The notes: generated from the sequence alone by a model not told the origin. A stretch of 64,000 bases of DNA from Hyphomicrobiales bacterium (GCA_017305935.1 JAFKJU010000012.1:1-64000); one strand, 5' to 3'; numbered from the stretch's first letter, positions 33,949 to 43,537 are shown. Numbers and translations: made by a program.

Positions 33949-35162
33949 GCCCGACCCCATGCGGCTTGCACCAGATTTTCAATTTCGGCGTTGACACTGT
34001 CCATGGCCTCGACCGCGCGATCATAGGTCTGCCGATGCATCGTCTCGCGGCTGGCCTCGTAGATCGTCTGCTTGGAAAGCCCGGCATCGGAGACCGCCGT
34101 CGACTTGACCATCATCGAGGTCAGCACGCGCTCGCCGAACAGGCTGCGCAGGAAGGCGACGATCTGCGCCTGCGGGCCGTCGTTCGGCTCGTAGCGGGTG
34201 ATCAGGTAACGCATCCAATCGTAATCGAGATTGCCGCCGGCCTCCTTGACGACAGACAGCAGGTCGGAGGTCATCGCCAGGAACTGGTTCATCGAGGCGA
34301 TGTCGAGCATCTGCGGATGCACGGTGATCAGCACCGAGGTTGCCGCACACAGCGCCGACAGTGTCAGGAAACCGAGGGTCGGCGGGCAGTCGATCACCAC
34401 GATGTCGTAGCGATCGTCAAGTTCGACCAGCGCATTGCCGACGCGCATGAAAAACATATCGGCATCGGCCGAGTCGCGCGCTGCAAGCGCGCGCGGCGTA
34501 TCGTGCTCGAATTCGTGAAGTTCGAGATTGCCGGGAATGAGGTCGAGGCCGGGGAAGTAGGTCTTGTGGATCACCTCCTCGACCGGGCGACGCTGATCGT
34601 CATAGCGGATGGCGCCGTAAAGCGTCTCGTTGTCGTCGACGTCGAATTCCGGTTGGAAGCCCAGTGTCGCCGACATCGAAGCCTGTGGATCGAGATCGAC
34701 GGCCAGCACGCGGTAGCCGCGTAGCGCAAGATACTGGGCGAGGTGGGTGGAGGTCGTGGTCTTGCCGGAGCCGCCCTTGAAATTGGTGACGGCGATGACC
34801 TGCATATGATCGCTCTCGCGCCGTCCCGGAAGATAGGACGCCTTCGTCCGCCCCAGGATCTGGCGGATGGTATTGACCTCGTCCAGCGAGAAGGTGCGGC
34901 GGCCGGCGGCGGATTTCTCCGACGTCACCGTATCGTCCTGCGAGGCGATGTGGCGAACATAGCTGTCGGTGACGCCGAGCAGCTTGGCCGCCTCGGCGCT
35001 GCTGAAGCGGCGCAGGGTTTTCTTGGCGTGCGGGGAGAACAGCCGCTCGTACAGAACCTGAAGCTGGCTGCTCAGAATGCTCGAATCGTGAGAGATTGTC
35101 TCGTCGATCGACACCTGCGTGCCCTTCTGTGTTTTCTCGACAATCGCGGCTTTGGTCGCCAT
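33945..35162 (-). CDS. repA: Plasmid partitioning ATPase RepA (ParA family)
   Basis: 405 residues from ATG at 35162. An N-terminal helix-turn-helix region (SSAEAAKLLGVTDSYVRHIA) precedes the deviant Walker A TNFKGGSGKTTTSTHLAQYL, DLDPQASMSATLG and IVVIDCPPTLGFLTLSAL. This length matches RepA of other repABC plasmids; the frame stays open to 35315, but that extension would run through the upstream palindrome and adds no conserved sequence. RepA drives partition and, with RepB, represses the operon promoter, which should lie in the region 35163-35400. Confidence 0.95.
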   Translation of the reverse strand: MATKAAIVEKTQKGTQVSIDETISHDSSILSSQLQVLYERLFSPHAKKTLRRFSSAEAAKLLGVTDSYVRHIASQDDTVTSEKSAAGRRTFSLDEVNTIRQILGRTKASYLPGRRESDHMQVIAVTNFKGGSGKTTTSTHLAQYLALRGYRVLAVDLDPQASMSATLGFQPEFDVDDNETLYGAIRYDDQRRPVEEVIHKTYFPGLDLIPGNLELHEFEHDTPRALAARDSADADMFFMRVGNALVELDDRYDIVVIDCPPTLGFLTLSALCAATSVLITVHPQMLDIASMNQFLAMTSDLLSVVKEAGGNLDYDWMRYLITRYEPNDGPQAQIVAFLRSLFGERVLTSMMVKSTAVSDAGLSKQTIYEASRETMHRQTYDRAVEAMDSVNAEIENLVQAAWGRA

Positions 35163-35300
35163 TCGCGCAAATTCCAATAATTCGTTGAATTCAGCGCAAA
35201 TGATCGGCAATTGCGCCATTGCGTCAAGCGCTTTTTGGTTAACGAAAAACGACGCAATGTTTGACGAGATATTTTTCTGTAAAAACAGATGGATGACCAG

Positions 35301-35366
35301 ATTGTCAGCTGACAATCGCCTAGCTGGTTAGGGTGGGGTGTGTTGGTGACTGATGGAATCAGCTGA
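35301..35366. promoter_or_regulatory. parS-like palindrome and related half-site upstream of repA
   Basis: The perfect 16-bp palindrome ATTGTCAGCTGACAAT is at 35301-35316; a second TCAGCTGA core is at 35359-35366 within GAATCAGCTGAGAA, 50 bp centre to centre from the first. Together with the site between repB and repC these are good candidates for RepB-bound partition sites, and their position allows a role in repABC promoter control. Confidence 0.65.
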
Positions 35367-35910
35367 GAAAGACAGCGACTCAGGCCCTCTTCAGGTTTGA
35401 TTCATGACGCATCTGACGCGCATGAGTCGATGGCCGGCGCTCAGCGATGTGTTGCCGACCGGGCGATTATAGGCGGGATTACTTTGCGTGTTGATGCGAG
35501 GCGCACGCTTTTTATTCAGTTTGAATTAGGATGGGAGGACTCGTCAAATCAGAGCCAGAAGATAACGGATGCTACGATGCATATGCTTGAAAGCAAGGTA
35601 TGCGCGCGACGGTTATGCTGGGTTGCGATGCGGCGCGAGGTCTTGAATTTGGCAAAGAGCTGCGGCCTGTCGGCTGCCCTCTGCAAAGTTCGTCCGTGTC
35701 TCAGAGAAACTTGCAGGATAGAGGCCGTCGGAGGACGGGCGGTCGGGGTGCTGTGATGAAGACCGAAATGGTCGATCTCCCATCCGCCCTTGACGAGACC
35801 CACGGCCACCATCGAACGGAGGCTTGCGGCAAGTCACGCACCCGCGGACGTGCGAGTCGAACCGCATATCGCTTGACGAGCCCGCCACGAGGCCTCCTTC
35901 AGAACCCATA

Positions 35911-36291
35911 ATGCGCTCGATCTTAGCGCCGATATATGCATCGTATCGTTCGCACTTCCTTTCGGATCTTCGGGCTATGATTGGCAAGCAAGCGAGCAAG
36001 GTTTCCCTGAGCCGCATGGGAGCGTCGGAGAGGGATGTCCTGTTTGTCCGCGAGCTGGTCGATTTGCCGCTGGCGCTGCGCTGGTGTGAATGGATGCTAC
36101 GTGTCAAGGCGGCAATGTTTACTTCGGCGGAGCCGCTCATCCTCGAAACGCTGGCGCGCGTTGTCGGAACGGATCGCAGCATCGACCTGCTGATCGATGA
36201 TCTCCAAGCCGAGCTGCATGACCGGCCATGCGAAATCGTTGCCGTCGCCGGCGGCTGGCAGCACCGAAGCCATTCGGCTTACGATCCGTGA
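35911..36291 (+). CDS. Hypothetical protein
   Basis: A 126-residue open frame with coding-like composition (LVDLPLALRWCEWMLRVKAA, VGTDRSIDLLIDDLQAELHD). I recognise no family. There is no convincing ribosome-binding site and the frame could start earlier at 35824. It lies in a decayed zone between repABC and the IS remnants. The rest of 35,400-36,330 shows only short frames with no recognisable product. Confidence 0.35.
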   Translation: MRSILAPIYASYRSHFLSDLRAMIGKQASKVSLSRMGASERDVLFVRELVDLPLALRWCEWMLRVKAAMFTSAEPLILETLARVVGTDRSIDLLIDDLQAELHDRPCEIVAVAGGWQHRSHSAYDP

Positions 36292-36334
36292 TCCAGGTGT
36301 TACAGGCGCCGACGCGGGGAGGGGCGGTCATGCC

Positions 36335-36888
36335 GAACAGGATCATTGCCAGCAGGTTCGGCCCGGCAAAACCGCGGGTGTCACGTAGAAGGGGCTGGGT
36401 GATCTTCTCATACCCGCGGCAGGTAAACTTCTCCTCGCACCGTCTGGATAACCTGCCAATGACGCTCGACGACCTCTAGCGTATCGGCGATGAGGACGCG
36501 CTCGCGCCACAGGTGTTCGGGAAAGGGCTTGCGTGACGGAAGTTTGCACTCGAAGGCTTTGACAGCTGAATCGTTAGCGGCTGACCTTCGCGGCCAGCTC
36601 TTCTTCACCAGCATGTGCTTCGAGCTCTTCGAACTGCAATTCATCCGCTCCGGGAGCCGCACCTTGCGCTCCGACCGGCTGTCTTAGAGTTCGCGGCGAA
36701 CCTTTTCGATCTCCGGCTTCAGCCTCGTGATCAGCTCCTCGGAATGCGATACGAGTGCTTCTGCATTGGCGGCTTCTGCTTTCAGTCGCAGCTTCGGTCT
36801 CGGTGGCAGCACGCCGAGCACGTTCCTGCGCCAGAGCCGAAAGCGCATTGGCAAGGTCGTCCTGAAGCCGTTCGATCGCATTGCTCAT
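36335..36888 (-). pseudogene. IS66-family transposase (TnpC) remnant, frameshifted and truncated
   Basis: The minus strand reads like the N-terminal third of an IS66 TnpC across several frames: MSNAIERLQDDLANALSALA, then ALVSHSEELITRLKPEIEKV, then FEELEAHAGEEELA, VKAFECKLPSRKPFPEHL, and finally a piece ending PNLLAMILF in family terms before similarity stops near 36335. At least three frameshifts are needed, and the catalytic part is missing, so it is inactive. It marks the left side of the accessory island. Confidence 0.75.
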
Positions 36889-36994
36889 GATAACATGGAC
36901 TCATATTCGGCCAAGTCATGGAGTGCGCCCCTCGGGATTGACAGATCGCGGTGAGGAATTGACCAGCCTTCCGGGCTTTCGGAAAGATGACTCT

Positions 36995-37630
36995 ATGGCA
37001 AAACACCGCAGTCACAGCGTCGAATTTAAACATCAGGTCGCGCAGGAATTCCTCTCTGGGGAAATGCTATGTGTCGCGAGGCTTTGTCGCATCTGGGTTC
37101 AGAAGCCCAAGCAAAGCGCATCCGACGAAGATGCATAGGCCGCCGATCTCATCTAGGAATACGAGGCTTGGATCGCGGCACTGGAGCGGCTGGTTGGCAA
37201 GCGCACCGCGGCCGAAAGCGAGACTACATCCGTCATCACCGGCCCTGCGCATCTCCGTCGCGGAAGAATGACCGCTGATGGAAATCGCGCGCTCCACCTA
37301 TAATAACCTTCAAGAACGGCCGGCCGACGACACTGCCATTGTCGAAGCGGTGTTCGCGATCTGCGACGAGTTCGAGCTCTACGGTTAGCGCCGCGTCGGC
37401 GCGGCAGCAGGTCTTGTCGTGAACCACAAAGAGATTCGTCGTCTCATGCGCGAACACGATCTAAGGCAGGAAATCAGGCGATTTTTCATTGCCACGACGG
37501 ACAGTGACCACGATGGTCCGATCTTTCCGAACCTGGCGAAGGATATCGTCCCGCGCGGTCCCAATCAGCTTCGAGCCAGCGACATCACCTATGTTTCCTG
37601 CCGACCCGTTTCATTTATGTCGCCATCGTT
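36995..37630 (+). pseudogene. IS3-family transposase (OrfA and OrfB) remnant
   Basis: OrfA starts MAKHRSHSVEFKHQVAQEFL and soon loses frame (RIWV and EDA pieces remain). OrfB is recognisable from 37278 (EIARSTYYNNLQERPADD, an in-frame TAG, VNHKEIRRLMREHDL, FIATTDSDHDGPIFPNLAKD, GPNQLRASDITYV), followed by another frameshift and loss of the C-terminus. Stops and frameshifts show long decay. Between 37,630 and 38,067 I see no supportable gene. Confidence 0.72.
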
Positions 37631-38067
37631 CTCCGACCATCGCGATGCCCCGATTGCCAGCATCCAGCAGGCGATGGCTCGACTTCCCAAGGGTTAAGCC
37701 GGAAAGAGGCGTCCTGCCGTGGTCGGGTCAGGAGAAACCCCGACTCACCAATAGTTCAGTATGCCGAATCGCATGATATCGTCGTGTCGAACACCGTTTG
37801 GAGCCTCGGAGCCATAGCGTCAGACGCACTTAGGTTTCCCAAAAGGGCCAGACGACGCAATGATTTGGCATGTCGATATCGACCTATACCATGACGAGCG
37901 CGCCGTCGTTGCCTTTTCGTTCGACCGTATGACCGTGCAGCGCTTTTGCCAGGAATTTCCGCGCCCGCTCGATCGACAAGTGGCAGGACTGGATTGCTCC
38001 CGGGAGGCGGCCGGGCAGCGCGCCGGTTGCGGGTTGATGCGGCTTAGGATACCAGACTGAAACGCGC

Positions 38068-38370
38068 TCAGAAGGCGTGTCCACCGTCGATTTTACGTAG
38101 AGGAATGACCTCCGCGCTTTCGACGAGCTCGGGAATCTCGGCAAGTATAGCTTTGATATGCGGAGCGGCCGCATGCCTGTTCAATAGCTCGCGACTTTCC
38201 CATTCTTCTGTCCAGACAAAGCGGCGCGGGTTGTCCAGCTCGCGGTTTAGTTGATAGCTGATACAGCCATCTTCCTTCAATGTCGTTGCGATCACAGAAC
38301 GAAATAGGGCTTCAAGTTTCTCTTCTGCGCCTGGCTTGGCGACAAAGATTGCGACGACAGGCGTTGTCAT
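38068..38370 (-). CDS. Antibiotic-biosynthesis-monooxygenase (ABM) domain protein, YgiN-like
   Basis: 100 residues, a single ABM ferredoxin-like fold: VVAIFVAKPGAEEKLEALF at the start, EDGCISYQLNREL in the middle, FVWTEEWESRELLNRHAAAP towards the end. Members are cofactor-free quinol/aromatic monooxygenases or stress-response enzymes. The start at 38370 is favoured by GGAG 6 nt upstream (a GTG at 38382 is the alternative). It is the last gene of the minus-strand operon that begins with monooxygenase A, consistent with oxidation of an aromatic intermediate. Confidence 0.82.
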   Translation of the reverse strand: MTTPVVAIFVAKPGAEEKLEALFRSVIATTLKEDGCISYQLNRELDNPRRFVWTEEWESRELLNRHAAAPHIKAILAEIPELVESAEVIPLRKIDGGHAF

Positions 38371-38424
38371 ATCTGACTCCACGTCATTACAGATTATTCC
38401 AAGCGCGCAGCCTCGACAACGATG

Positions 38425-39063
38425 TCAGGATCGAGCGTAAGTGCCTTCGTAGCGGCCATCGCGGATCGTCTTGATCATCTGTTCTTCGCGGGCAAGCTGC
38501 GCTTGTACCGCGCTCAGAAGGGTTGCGGCGATTTCGGCCGGAAACGATACAATTCCGTCTCCATCGCCAACCACGATATCGCCGGGCGAGACGACGCATC
38601 CCCCGATTGATACCGGGACATTGATTTCGCCGGGGCCGTTCTTGTACGGCCCCCGATGAATGACAGCACGCGCGTAGCAGGGAAAATCAGACGCGGCAAA
38701 GGCCGTGACATCGCGGATCGCGCCGTCGATGACAAAGCCTTCCGCCTTTCTCCACTCAGCGATTTCCTTCATGATCTCGCCGATTAATGCGCGCGTTTCG
38801 TCACCACCGCCGTCCACCACGATCACATCGCCCGGCCCGACCATTTCGAGCGCCCGATGAATTGCCAGATTGTCGCCTGGTCGCGTGCGAACCGTAAACG
38901 CCGAGCCGACAAGCTTTCCGCTACGATGAAATGGCCGCAAACCGATCGATCCAGGCAGTCTGTCGAGATTGTCGGAGATTACAGCGGATGGTGCGTCACG
39001 GAATCTGTCGATCAAAGCTGCCGAAGGTTTGGGTACGGATACTGCCGCTATAGTGACTGTCAT
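38425..39063 (-). CDS. RraA-family protein / 4-hydroxy-4-methyl-2-oxoglutarate aldolase-like
   Basis: 212 residues with the RraA fold: PSAVISDNLDRLPG, GDNLAIHRALEMVGPGDVIV, GEIMKEIAE, the family core GFVIDGAIRDV and VVGDGDGIVSFP. In catabolic clusters such proteins are class II pyruvate aldolases that cleave 4-carboxy-4-hydroxy-2-oxoadipate-type products of aromatic ring cleavage. The arginine and aspartate of GAIRD are retained, supporting an active aldolase rather than only an RNase-E-regulator-like role. Confidence 0.8.
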   Translation of the reverse strand: MTVTIAAVSVPKPSAALIDRFRDAPSAVISDNLDRLPGSIGLRPFHRSGKLVGSAFTVRTRPGDNLAIHRALEMVGPGDVIVVDGGGDETRALIGEIMKEIAEWRKAEGFVIDGAIRDVTAFAASDFPCYARAVIHRGPYKNGPGEINVPVSIGGCVVSPGDIVVGDGDGIVSFPAEIAATLLSAVQAQLAREEQMIKTIRDGRYEGTYARS

Positions 39064-39221
39064 ATCATCTGATCCTTCAAATGTGTCACGGGCGCCGCGC
39101 TCTTGACGCGGCCGCTGGAAACGAGGCCGTGTTGATCTCGGCGCTCGACGTCTAGTTCACATCTTCCAATGCAGGTCAGGCAGGATGGAATGAGAAGTCG
39201 GACTGAGAGATCATTGAAGAC

Positions 39222-40235
39222 TCACCAACCTTCCAGCACGATCTTGCCGCGTGACTTGCCGCTTTCAAGCAACGCATGCGCCCGCTTGAGGTTCTCGGCG
39301 TTTATGAGGCCGAAGGTTTGGTCGAGCGTGGTTCGCAGAATGCCCTTGTCGATGAGATCCGAGACCTCGTTCAACAATTGACCCTGCGCACTCATATCCG
39401 CCGTCTGAAAGGTGGAGCGTGTAAACATCAACTCCCAATGAATCGACACGGCCTTAGTCTTGAATACAGTGATATTGAATTCCGCAGGATCGTCGATCAG
39501 CCCGAACCGGCCCTGCGGAGCAATAATGTCAGCGATGTCCTTATAATGCTGGTCGGTGAAATTGAGGCTGGCTACCAGGCCAATAGGATCCCGATTTAGC
39601 GCAGTTATCTGCTCCTTGATGGGAAGTGAGTGATCGACGACGGCATGGGCGCCCAGATTAAGGCACCATTTCTGCGAGTCCGGCCTTGTCGCGGTGGCGA
39701 TCACTGTAAGTCCGGTGAGACGGCGCGCGAGCTGGATCAGGATTGATCCGACACCCCCGGCGCCGCCGATAACCAGCAGTGTACGCGGATCAAAACGCTT
39801 GCCAAGCGTAACGCCCAGCCGATCGAAGAGCAATTCCCACGCGGTAATGGCGGTCAGCGGAAGTGCTGCTGCCTCAGCAAATGAAAGTGCTGCAGGCTTC
39901 TTGCCAACGATCCGCTCGTCGACCAGATGAAACTCGGCATTGGTGCCCTGACGCTGGTTTGAGCCGGCATAAAAGACCTCCTCGCCTAGCTTGAAGAGGC
40001 TGACATCTGGACCGACGGCATCGACAATGCCGGCCGCATCGAAGCCGAGGATCTTATATTCGCCTTTCGGTGGCTCGGCCCGTTTGCGCACCTTGTAGTC
40101 AACCGGATTAACCGAAATCGCCTTTACGGCAACCCTGATGTCGCGGCCCGTTGGCTCGGGTTTGGCGATCTGGAAGTCAACCAGCGACTCTGCAGCCTCG
40201 ATCGGCAGCGATTTCTGATACCCAACGGCTTTCAT
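39222..40235 (-). CDS. Zinc-independent MDR-family alcohol dehydrogenase / quinone oxidoreductase
   Basis: 337 residues. The N-terminal GroES-like domain (VNPVDYKVRKRAEPPKGEYK, ILGFDAAGIVDAVGPDV) lacks the usual zinc-ligand cysteines; the NADPH-binding Rossmann motif is LLVIGGAGGVGSILIQLARR. It is similar to YhfP/zinc-type-ADH-like quinone reductases. ATG at 40235 is chosen because GGAGACAGGC precedes it directly; an ATG at 40247 has no ribosome-binding site. It could reduce a quinone or enone produced by the monooxygenases of the same operon. Confidence 0.83.
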   Translation of the reverse strand: MKAVGYQKSLPIEAAESLVDFQIAKPEPTGRDIRVAVKAISVNPVDYKVRKRAEPPKGEYKILGFDAAGIVDAVGPDVSLFKLGEEVFYAGSNQRQGTNAEFHLVDERIVGKKPAALSFAEAAALPLTAITAWELLFDRLGVTLGKRFDPRTLLVIGGAGGVGSILIQLARRLTGLTVIATATRPDSQKWCLNLGAHAVVDHSLPIKEQITALNRDPIGLVASLNFTDQHYKDIADIIAPQGRFGLIDDPAEFNITVFKTKAVSIHWELMFTRSTFQTADMSAQGQLLNEVSDLIDKGILRTTLDQTFGLINAENLKRAHALLESGKSRGKIVLEGW

Positions 40236-40380
40236 GCCTGTCTCCATAAGTGTGGCGGTCGCCCGCTAGAAATTGTCAAGACTTGACCGCTTCGATGACG
40301 CGTTTCGCCCAATCGTCGGGCATCGTTTGAAAAGTTCGCCGGCGGCGGGGTCGACGCGAGGGACCGCCGGATTTTCACGA

Positions 40381-41571
40381 TTAGATCCTGCCGTGGATAC
40401 CGGCGCGATTCCATCCGCGAAACTCATCGCCGAAACCTTCAGATCCCGTGGCGGTCACGACAACGGTGTCCTCGAGTTTGATGTATCCTCTTTTCGGATG
40501 CTTGATTGCTGTTTCGACTGAAATCACCATTCCGGCTTCCAGCGGGCGGTCTTCATCGTAGCCCTGGTATGGCACCGGCCCGACGCTCGTCAGCCGAGGG
40601 CCTTCGTGACTGACGAGCCCCATGCCGTGCGCAAGGAACTCCATGTAGGGTTTGTGGGGTGATGTATCGACGATCGCATCTGCAATTGTGAAGATGTCGC
40701 CACCGCGTGCCCCAGCCTTGATCGGCTTGCGCGCCTCAGCTTGGATATAGGTGATCTCGCTCAGGAGATCTTCGAGTTCAGCATCGGGTTCACCAAGGAT
40801 ACCCATCCGGCAGAGATCGCCAATGTAACCGCGAAAATTGCCGGCCGAATCCAGGGATATGACATCCCCGGCCTGCAGCTTTTGGTGCGATGGCGATCTG
40901 TTAAGATCATGGCCGGCCGTGAGCAGGCAATATTCAAATTTCAGGTCCCGATTGACTTCTTCACACCTAAGCTTGGCGACCAGATCATTCTTGGTCATCC
41001 CGGGGAGGCAATAGTCGAAGGTCGCCGCCATCGATTGCACGACGCGCTCGGACGCCTCGCGCAACAGATCGAGCTCCTCTGTTGTCTTGATCAAGCGTAA
41101 CCGTTCGAGAGCGAACGTCGCATCGGAAATGCGATAGCCGTTGTCGTGCAACAACTGACCGGCATCCATCGGCATGAAAGCTTTTTCGACGCCGATTGTT
41201 GAGATGGCGCCCCCAATCTTCTTGATATGATCAACGGCAAGCTGGATGGCGTCCGTGCCGCTCCACGTTTTGGTTTCGACCACTGGCGGCCAGAACTTTC
41301 CAAGTTGTCTTTCGAAGACTTCCAAGGCCGCCCCGAAGTAAGCGGTGTGGTCCGGCTTTCCCTTTTGGTAGACAACGACCGGCAAATACCGGTTCAATCC
41401 GACCGCATCCATATAGTCGAAGAAGAAAAACCGGTAGCCTCCAAGCAGATATTGCACGTTATGCTTGGACGTGGCGATCAAGATATCAATGCCGGCCTCG
41501 TCGAGCAGGCGGTCGAGACGTGCTTGGTCAAATGGAAGAGATCGATGGCTTGAAGTTTGCAAAGCACTCAC
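40381..41571 (-). CDS. M24-family hydrolase (Xaa-Pro aminopeptidase/creatinase-like)
   Basis: 396 residues. A creatinase-type N-terminal domain (LLDEAGIDILIATSKHNVQY) is followed by the pita-bread M24 domain (GDVISLDSAGNFRGYIGDLCRM, FLAHGMGLVSHEGPRL, EAGMVISVETAIKHP, GYIKLEDTVVVT). Metal-binding Asp, Asp, His, Glu and Glu positions look present, so it is probably an active C-N hydrolase. The GTG at 41571 has AGGGA 8 nt upstream and is preferred to TTG at 41577. It belongs to the same superfamily as ectoine hydrolase DoeA (63251), but the neighbours here suggest a different amide or amine substrate. Confidence 0.82.
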   Translation of the reverse strand: MSALQTSSHRSLPFDQARLDRLLDEAGIDILIATSKHNVQYLLGGYRFFFFDYMDAVGLNRYLPVVVYQKGKPDHTAYFGAALEVFERQLGKFWPPVVETKTWSGTDAIQLAVDHIKKIGGAISTIGVEKAFMPMDAGQLLHDNGYRISDATFALERLRLIKTTEELDLLREASERVVQSMAATFDYCLPGMTKNDLVAKLRCEEVNRDLKFEYCLLTAGHDLNRSPSHQKLQAGDVISLDSAGNFRGYIGDLCRMGILGEPDAELEDLLSEITYIQAEARKPIKAGARGGDIFTIADAIVDTSPHKPYMEFLAHGMGLVSHEGPRLTSVGPVPYQGYDEDRPLEAGMVISVETAIKHPKRGYIKLEDTVVVTATGSEGFGDEFRGWNRAGIHGRI

Positions 41572-41683
41572 TGACAAGTTCCCTATTTTTCTTGGTGCAA
41601 TTGAGCCGTGTTGGCGAAAATCAACAGAGTCCCGACGGAGATCACATCGAAATCACGGACCGTCGAGGCAGCCGATCCAGGTA

Positions 41684-42220
41684 TTAGCCGACGTTGTTAA
41701 ACGGCGAGGGGATGCCGTATGAGCGAGACCAGTAGACAAGGGGCTGGTCCGCGCCCGACACGATTTCGTCGACACGGCCGATCAGCAGAACATGCGATGC
41801 AATAGATCGCGCTTCCACAAGCTCGCAATCGAAGGCTGCGACGACACCTTCGAGGTAGCGTGGCAGTTCGTCCCCTGCGCTAACCCAACGAGCGGCGGTC
41901 AGGTCGTAGGGCTGCCCTGTGCGCGGACGACCGGAAAAACGTTCGGAATGTTCTACCTGCTCGGCCGAGAGCACATTGATAGCAAAACGTCGGTGGCTGG
42001 CGACCGCTTTGCAGAGAGGGTTCGTCTCTTTGACGGCGACCAACACCATTGGCGGGTCGGCGGACACCGAAATGAAGGTTCCGACAGTGAGGGCGACACG
42101 TTCGTCAGCCCCACCGGCCACGACGACGGCAACACTAAGCGGCACTCGGCTCATCGCCGCTACGAATTGGTCACGAAGGAGGCTAGAGGTGCTGGTAATC
42201 GATGAGACGGTGGATGTCAT
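41684..42220 (-). CDS. NAD(P)H:flavin oxidoreductase (HpaC-like reductase component)
   Basis: 178 residues, the FMN-binding split-barrel of the HpaC/flavin-reductase family: FVAAMSRVPLSVAVVVAGG, VALTVGTFISVSADPPMVLV, INVLSAEQVEHSERF. It supplies reduced flavin to the monooxygenase encoded 64 bp upstream (42285-43499) and probably also to its paralogue at 44356. Together they form a two-component, group D flavin monooxygenase. Confidence 0.87.
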   Translation of the reverse strand: MTSTVSSITSTSSLLRDQFVAAMSRVPLSVAVVVAGGADERVALTVGTFISVSADPPMVLVAVKETNPLCKAVASHRRFAINVLSAEQVEHSERFSGRPRTGQPYDLTAARWVSAGDELPRYLEGVVAAFDCELVEARSIASHVLLIGRVDEIVSGADQPLVYWSRSYGIPSPFNNVG

Positions 42221-42284
42221 GGCACATTGGGCCTTCTATATGAGTTGCGAATGGGTGGCGCAGTGCGGCACCGCAGACGGATCA

Positions 42285-43499
42285 CTAGAGCGTCGGGTTA
42301 TCGAGCGGCAAACCCAGAACCGTGCGACCGTGCGAGATTGCGCTGACGTCCCAGTTCTGGGTAATATGGCGGTTCGCGGCGCTCATATCGGCGAAATAGC
42401 GCGACAGCGGATTTCGCTCGTAAATCGCGCCGCCACCAGCAGCGTCCCAAACGACGTTGACGGCACGCGTTGCAAGCTGGCCCGCAAAGGTCGCCTCCGC
42501 GCGGCAGCGCGCACGTTCCTCTTCCGTGGGCAGACGATCGGATTCAAGGATGTCTGTCATCTCTTCGCACGCGCCGTAGATCAGCAAGCGTGCCGCTCTC
42601 AGGCACGACAATGCTTCGGCTATCTTGACTTGCTGAGTGGGGAAGTCGCTGACGGCTTTTGCGGACACGCGCGAAACCCTGCTGCGAGCTTGTTCAAGAT
42701 AGGTATTGACAGCGCCCTCTGCGATACCGAGCGCCGTGCCGCCGATATAGACACCGAACATACAATAGAGGGGCGCACGCATATTGATTGCTTCTGTTGC
42801 AAAAAGTGGCTTGCGAGCGCGCATGGTGTCGACGGTGGTGGTACGATGCTCGGGAACGAATGCTTCTTCAAGCACGACATCATGGCTTGCCGACCCCTTC
42901 AGTCCGATCGCGTGCCACGTGTCGAGGATTTGGTAGTCTTTTTTGGGGACCAGGAAATGGCGATCCTCTTCCTCGCCGTTCGGCCCGGGAGTAAATGCGG
43001 TGAAAATCGCCCAATCGGCAAGACTAACGCCGCTCACGAAGGGCCAACGACCTGACAAAATGTATCCACCATCTACGCGCCGGGCCTTCCCAAGGTTTGG
43101 AATGAGAATGCCGGACAGAAGCGCTGCGGGGTCTTCTCTCCAGACGTCCTCCTGTGCCTGCTCGGGCCAACGGCACATCATCGAATTGTGAGAAATGTTT
43201 TGCACGATAGCCCAGGCCGTGGAACCACATGCTTGGCCAAGCGGGCGCATGACATCGACAGCAGCTCTGAATGGGGCATCGGCACCGCCGAAACGCGCAG
43301 GCTGAAACAACCTGTGGATGCCGACCCGTTTCACATCGAGACGCGTTGCCTCCGGTGGCTGACGAAGCGCTTGGGTTTCGGCTGCGCGCTTGCGGAGAGC
43401 CGGAGCAAGTTCTTCAGATCGTCTGATTAGTTCCTCGGGCGTCCCAGCACGCTCGATTGTCGGCAATTCGTCTGCCTTATGTGCGGAGAAGTTGCTCAC
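42285..43499 (-). CDS. Acyl-CoA-dehydrogenase-fold flavin monooxygenase A (HpaB2/DszC-like)
   Basis: 404 residues with the acyl-CoA dehydrogenase fold of two-component monooxygenases such as HpaH/C2, DszC and IacA: ACGSTAWAIVQNISHNSMMC, GGYILSGRWPFVSGVSLADW, GLKGSASHDVVLEEAFVPEH. It uses reduced flavin from the adjacent reductase to hydroxylate an aromatic or heterocyclic substrate. Start is GTG at 43499, with GGGAG 7 nt upstream. It heads the minus-strand operon and is divergent from the TetR gene. A paralogue (monooxygenase B) lies just beyond that regulator. Confidence 0.86.
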   Translation of the reverse strand: MSNFSAHKADELPTIERAGTPEELIRRSEELAPALRKRAAETQALRQPPEATRLDVKRVGIHRLFQPARFGGADAPFRAAVDVMRPLGQACGSTAWAIVQNISHNSMMCRWPEQAQEDVWREDPAALLSGILIPNLGKARRVDGGYILSGRWPFVSGVSLADWAIFTAFTPGPNGEEEDRHFLVPKKDYQILDTWHAIGLKGSASHDVVLEEAFVPEHRTTTVDTMRARKPLFATEAINMRAPLYCMFGVYIGGTALGIAEGAVNTYLEQARSRVSRVSAKAVSDFPTQQVKIAEALSCLRAARLLIYGACEEMTDILESDRLPTEEERARCRAEATFAGQLATRAVNVVWDAAGGGAIYERNPLSRYFADMSAANRHITQNWDVSAISHGRTVLGLPLDNPTL

Positions 43500-43527
43500 A
43501 TCTATGCTCCCGTTCAGTGGTTTTTAA

Positions 43528-43537
43528 AACATATGTT
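43528..43537. promoter_or_regulatory. Candidate TetR operator AACATATGTT
   Basis: A perfect 10-bp palindrome in an AT-rich stretch of the 154-bp divergent region between monooxygenase A and the TetR gene. It is followed by TATATAA-like sequence suitable for a promoter -10. Probably the autoregulatory site; binding is inferred from position. Confidence 0.45.

Noticed and set aside
35163-35315. RepA starting at the upstream ATG (35315)
   Set aside because: The extension overlaps the parS-like palindrome and gives 51 unconserved residues; the start at 35162 yields the standard RepA length.
35397-35756. 119-codon plus-strand open frame after the repA promoter region
   Set aside because: No recognisable domain, no ribosome-binding site, and it lies in a decayed region.
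37860-38174. Small open frames on either strand before the ABM gene
   Set aside because: No family, no ribosome-binding site and no coding signal beyond chance; both strands are open there.
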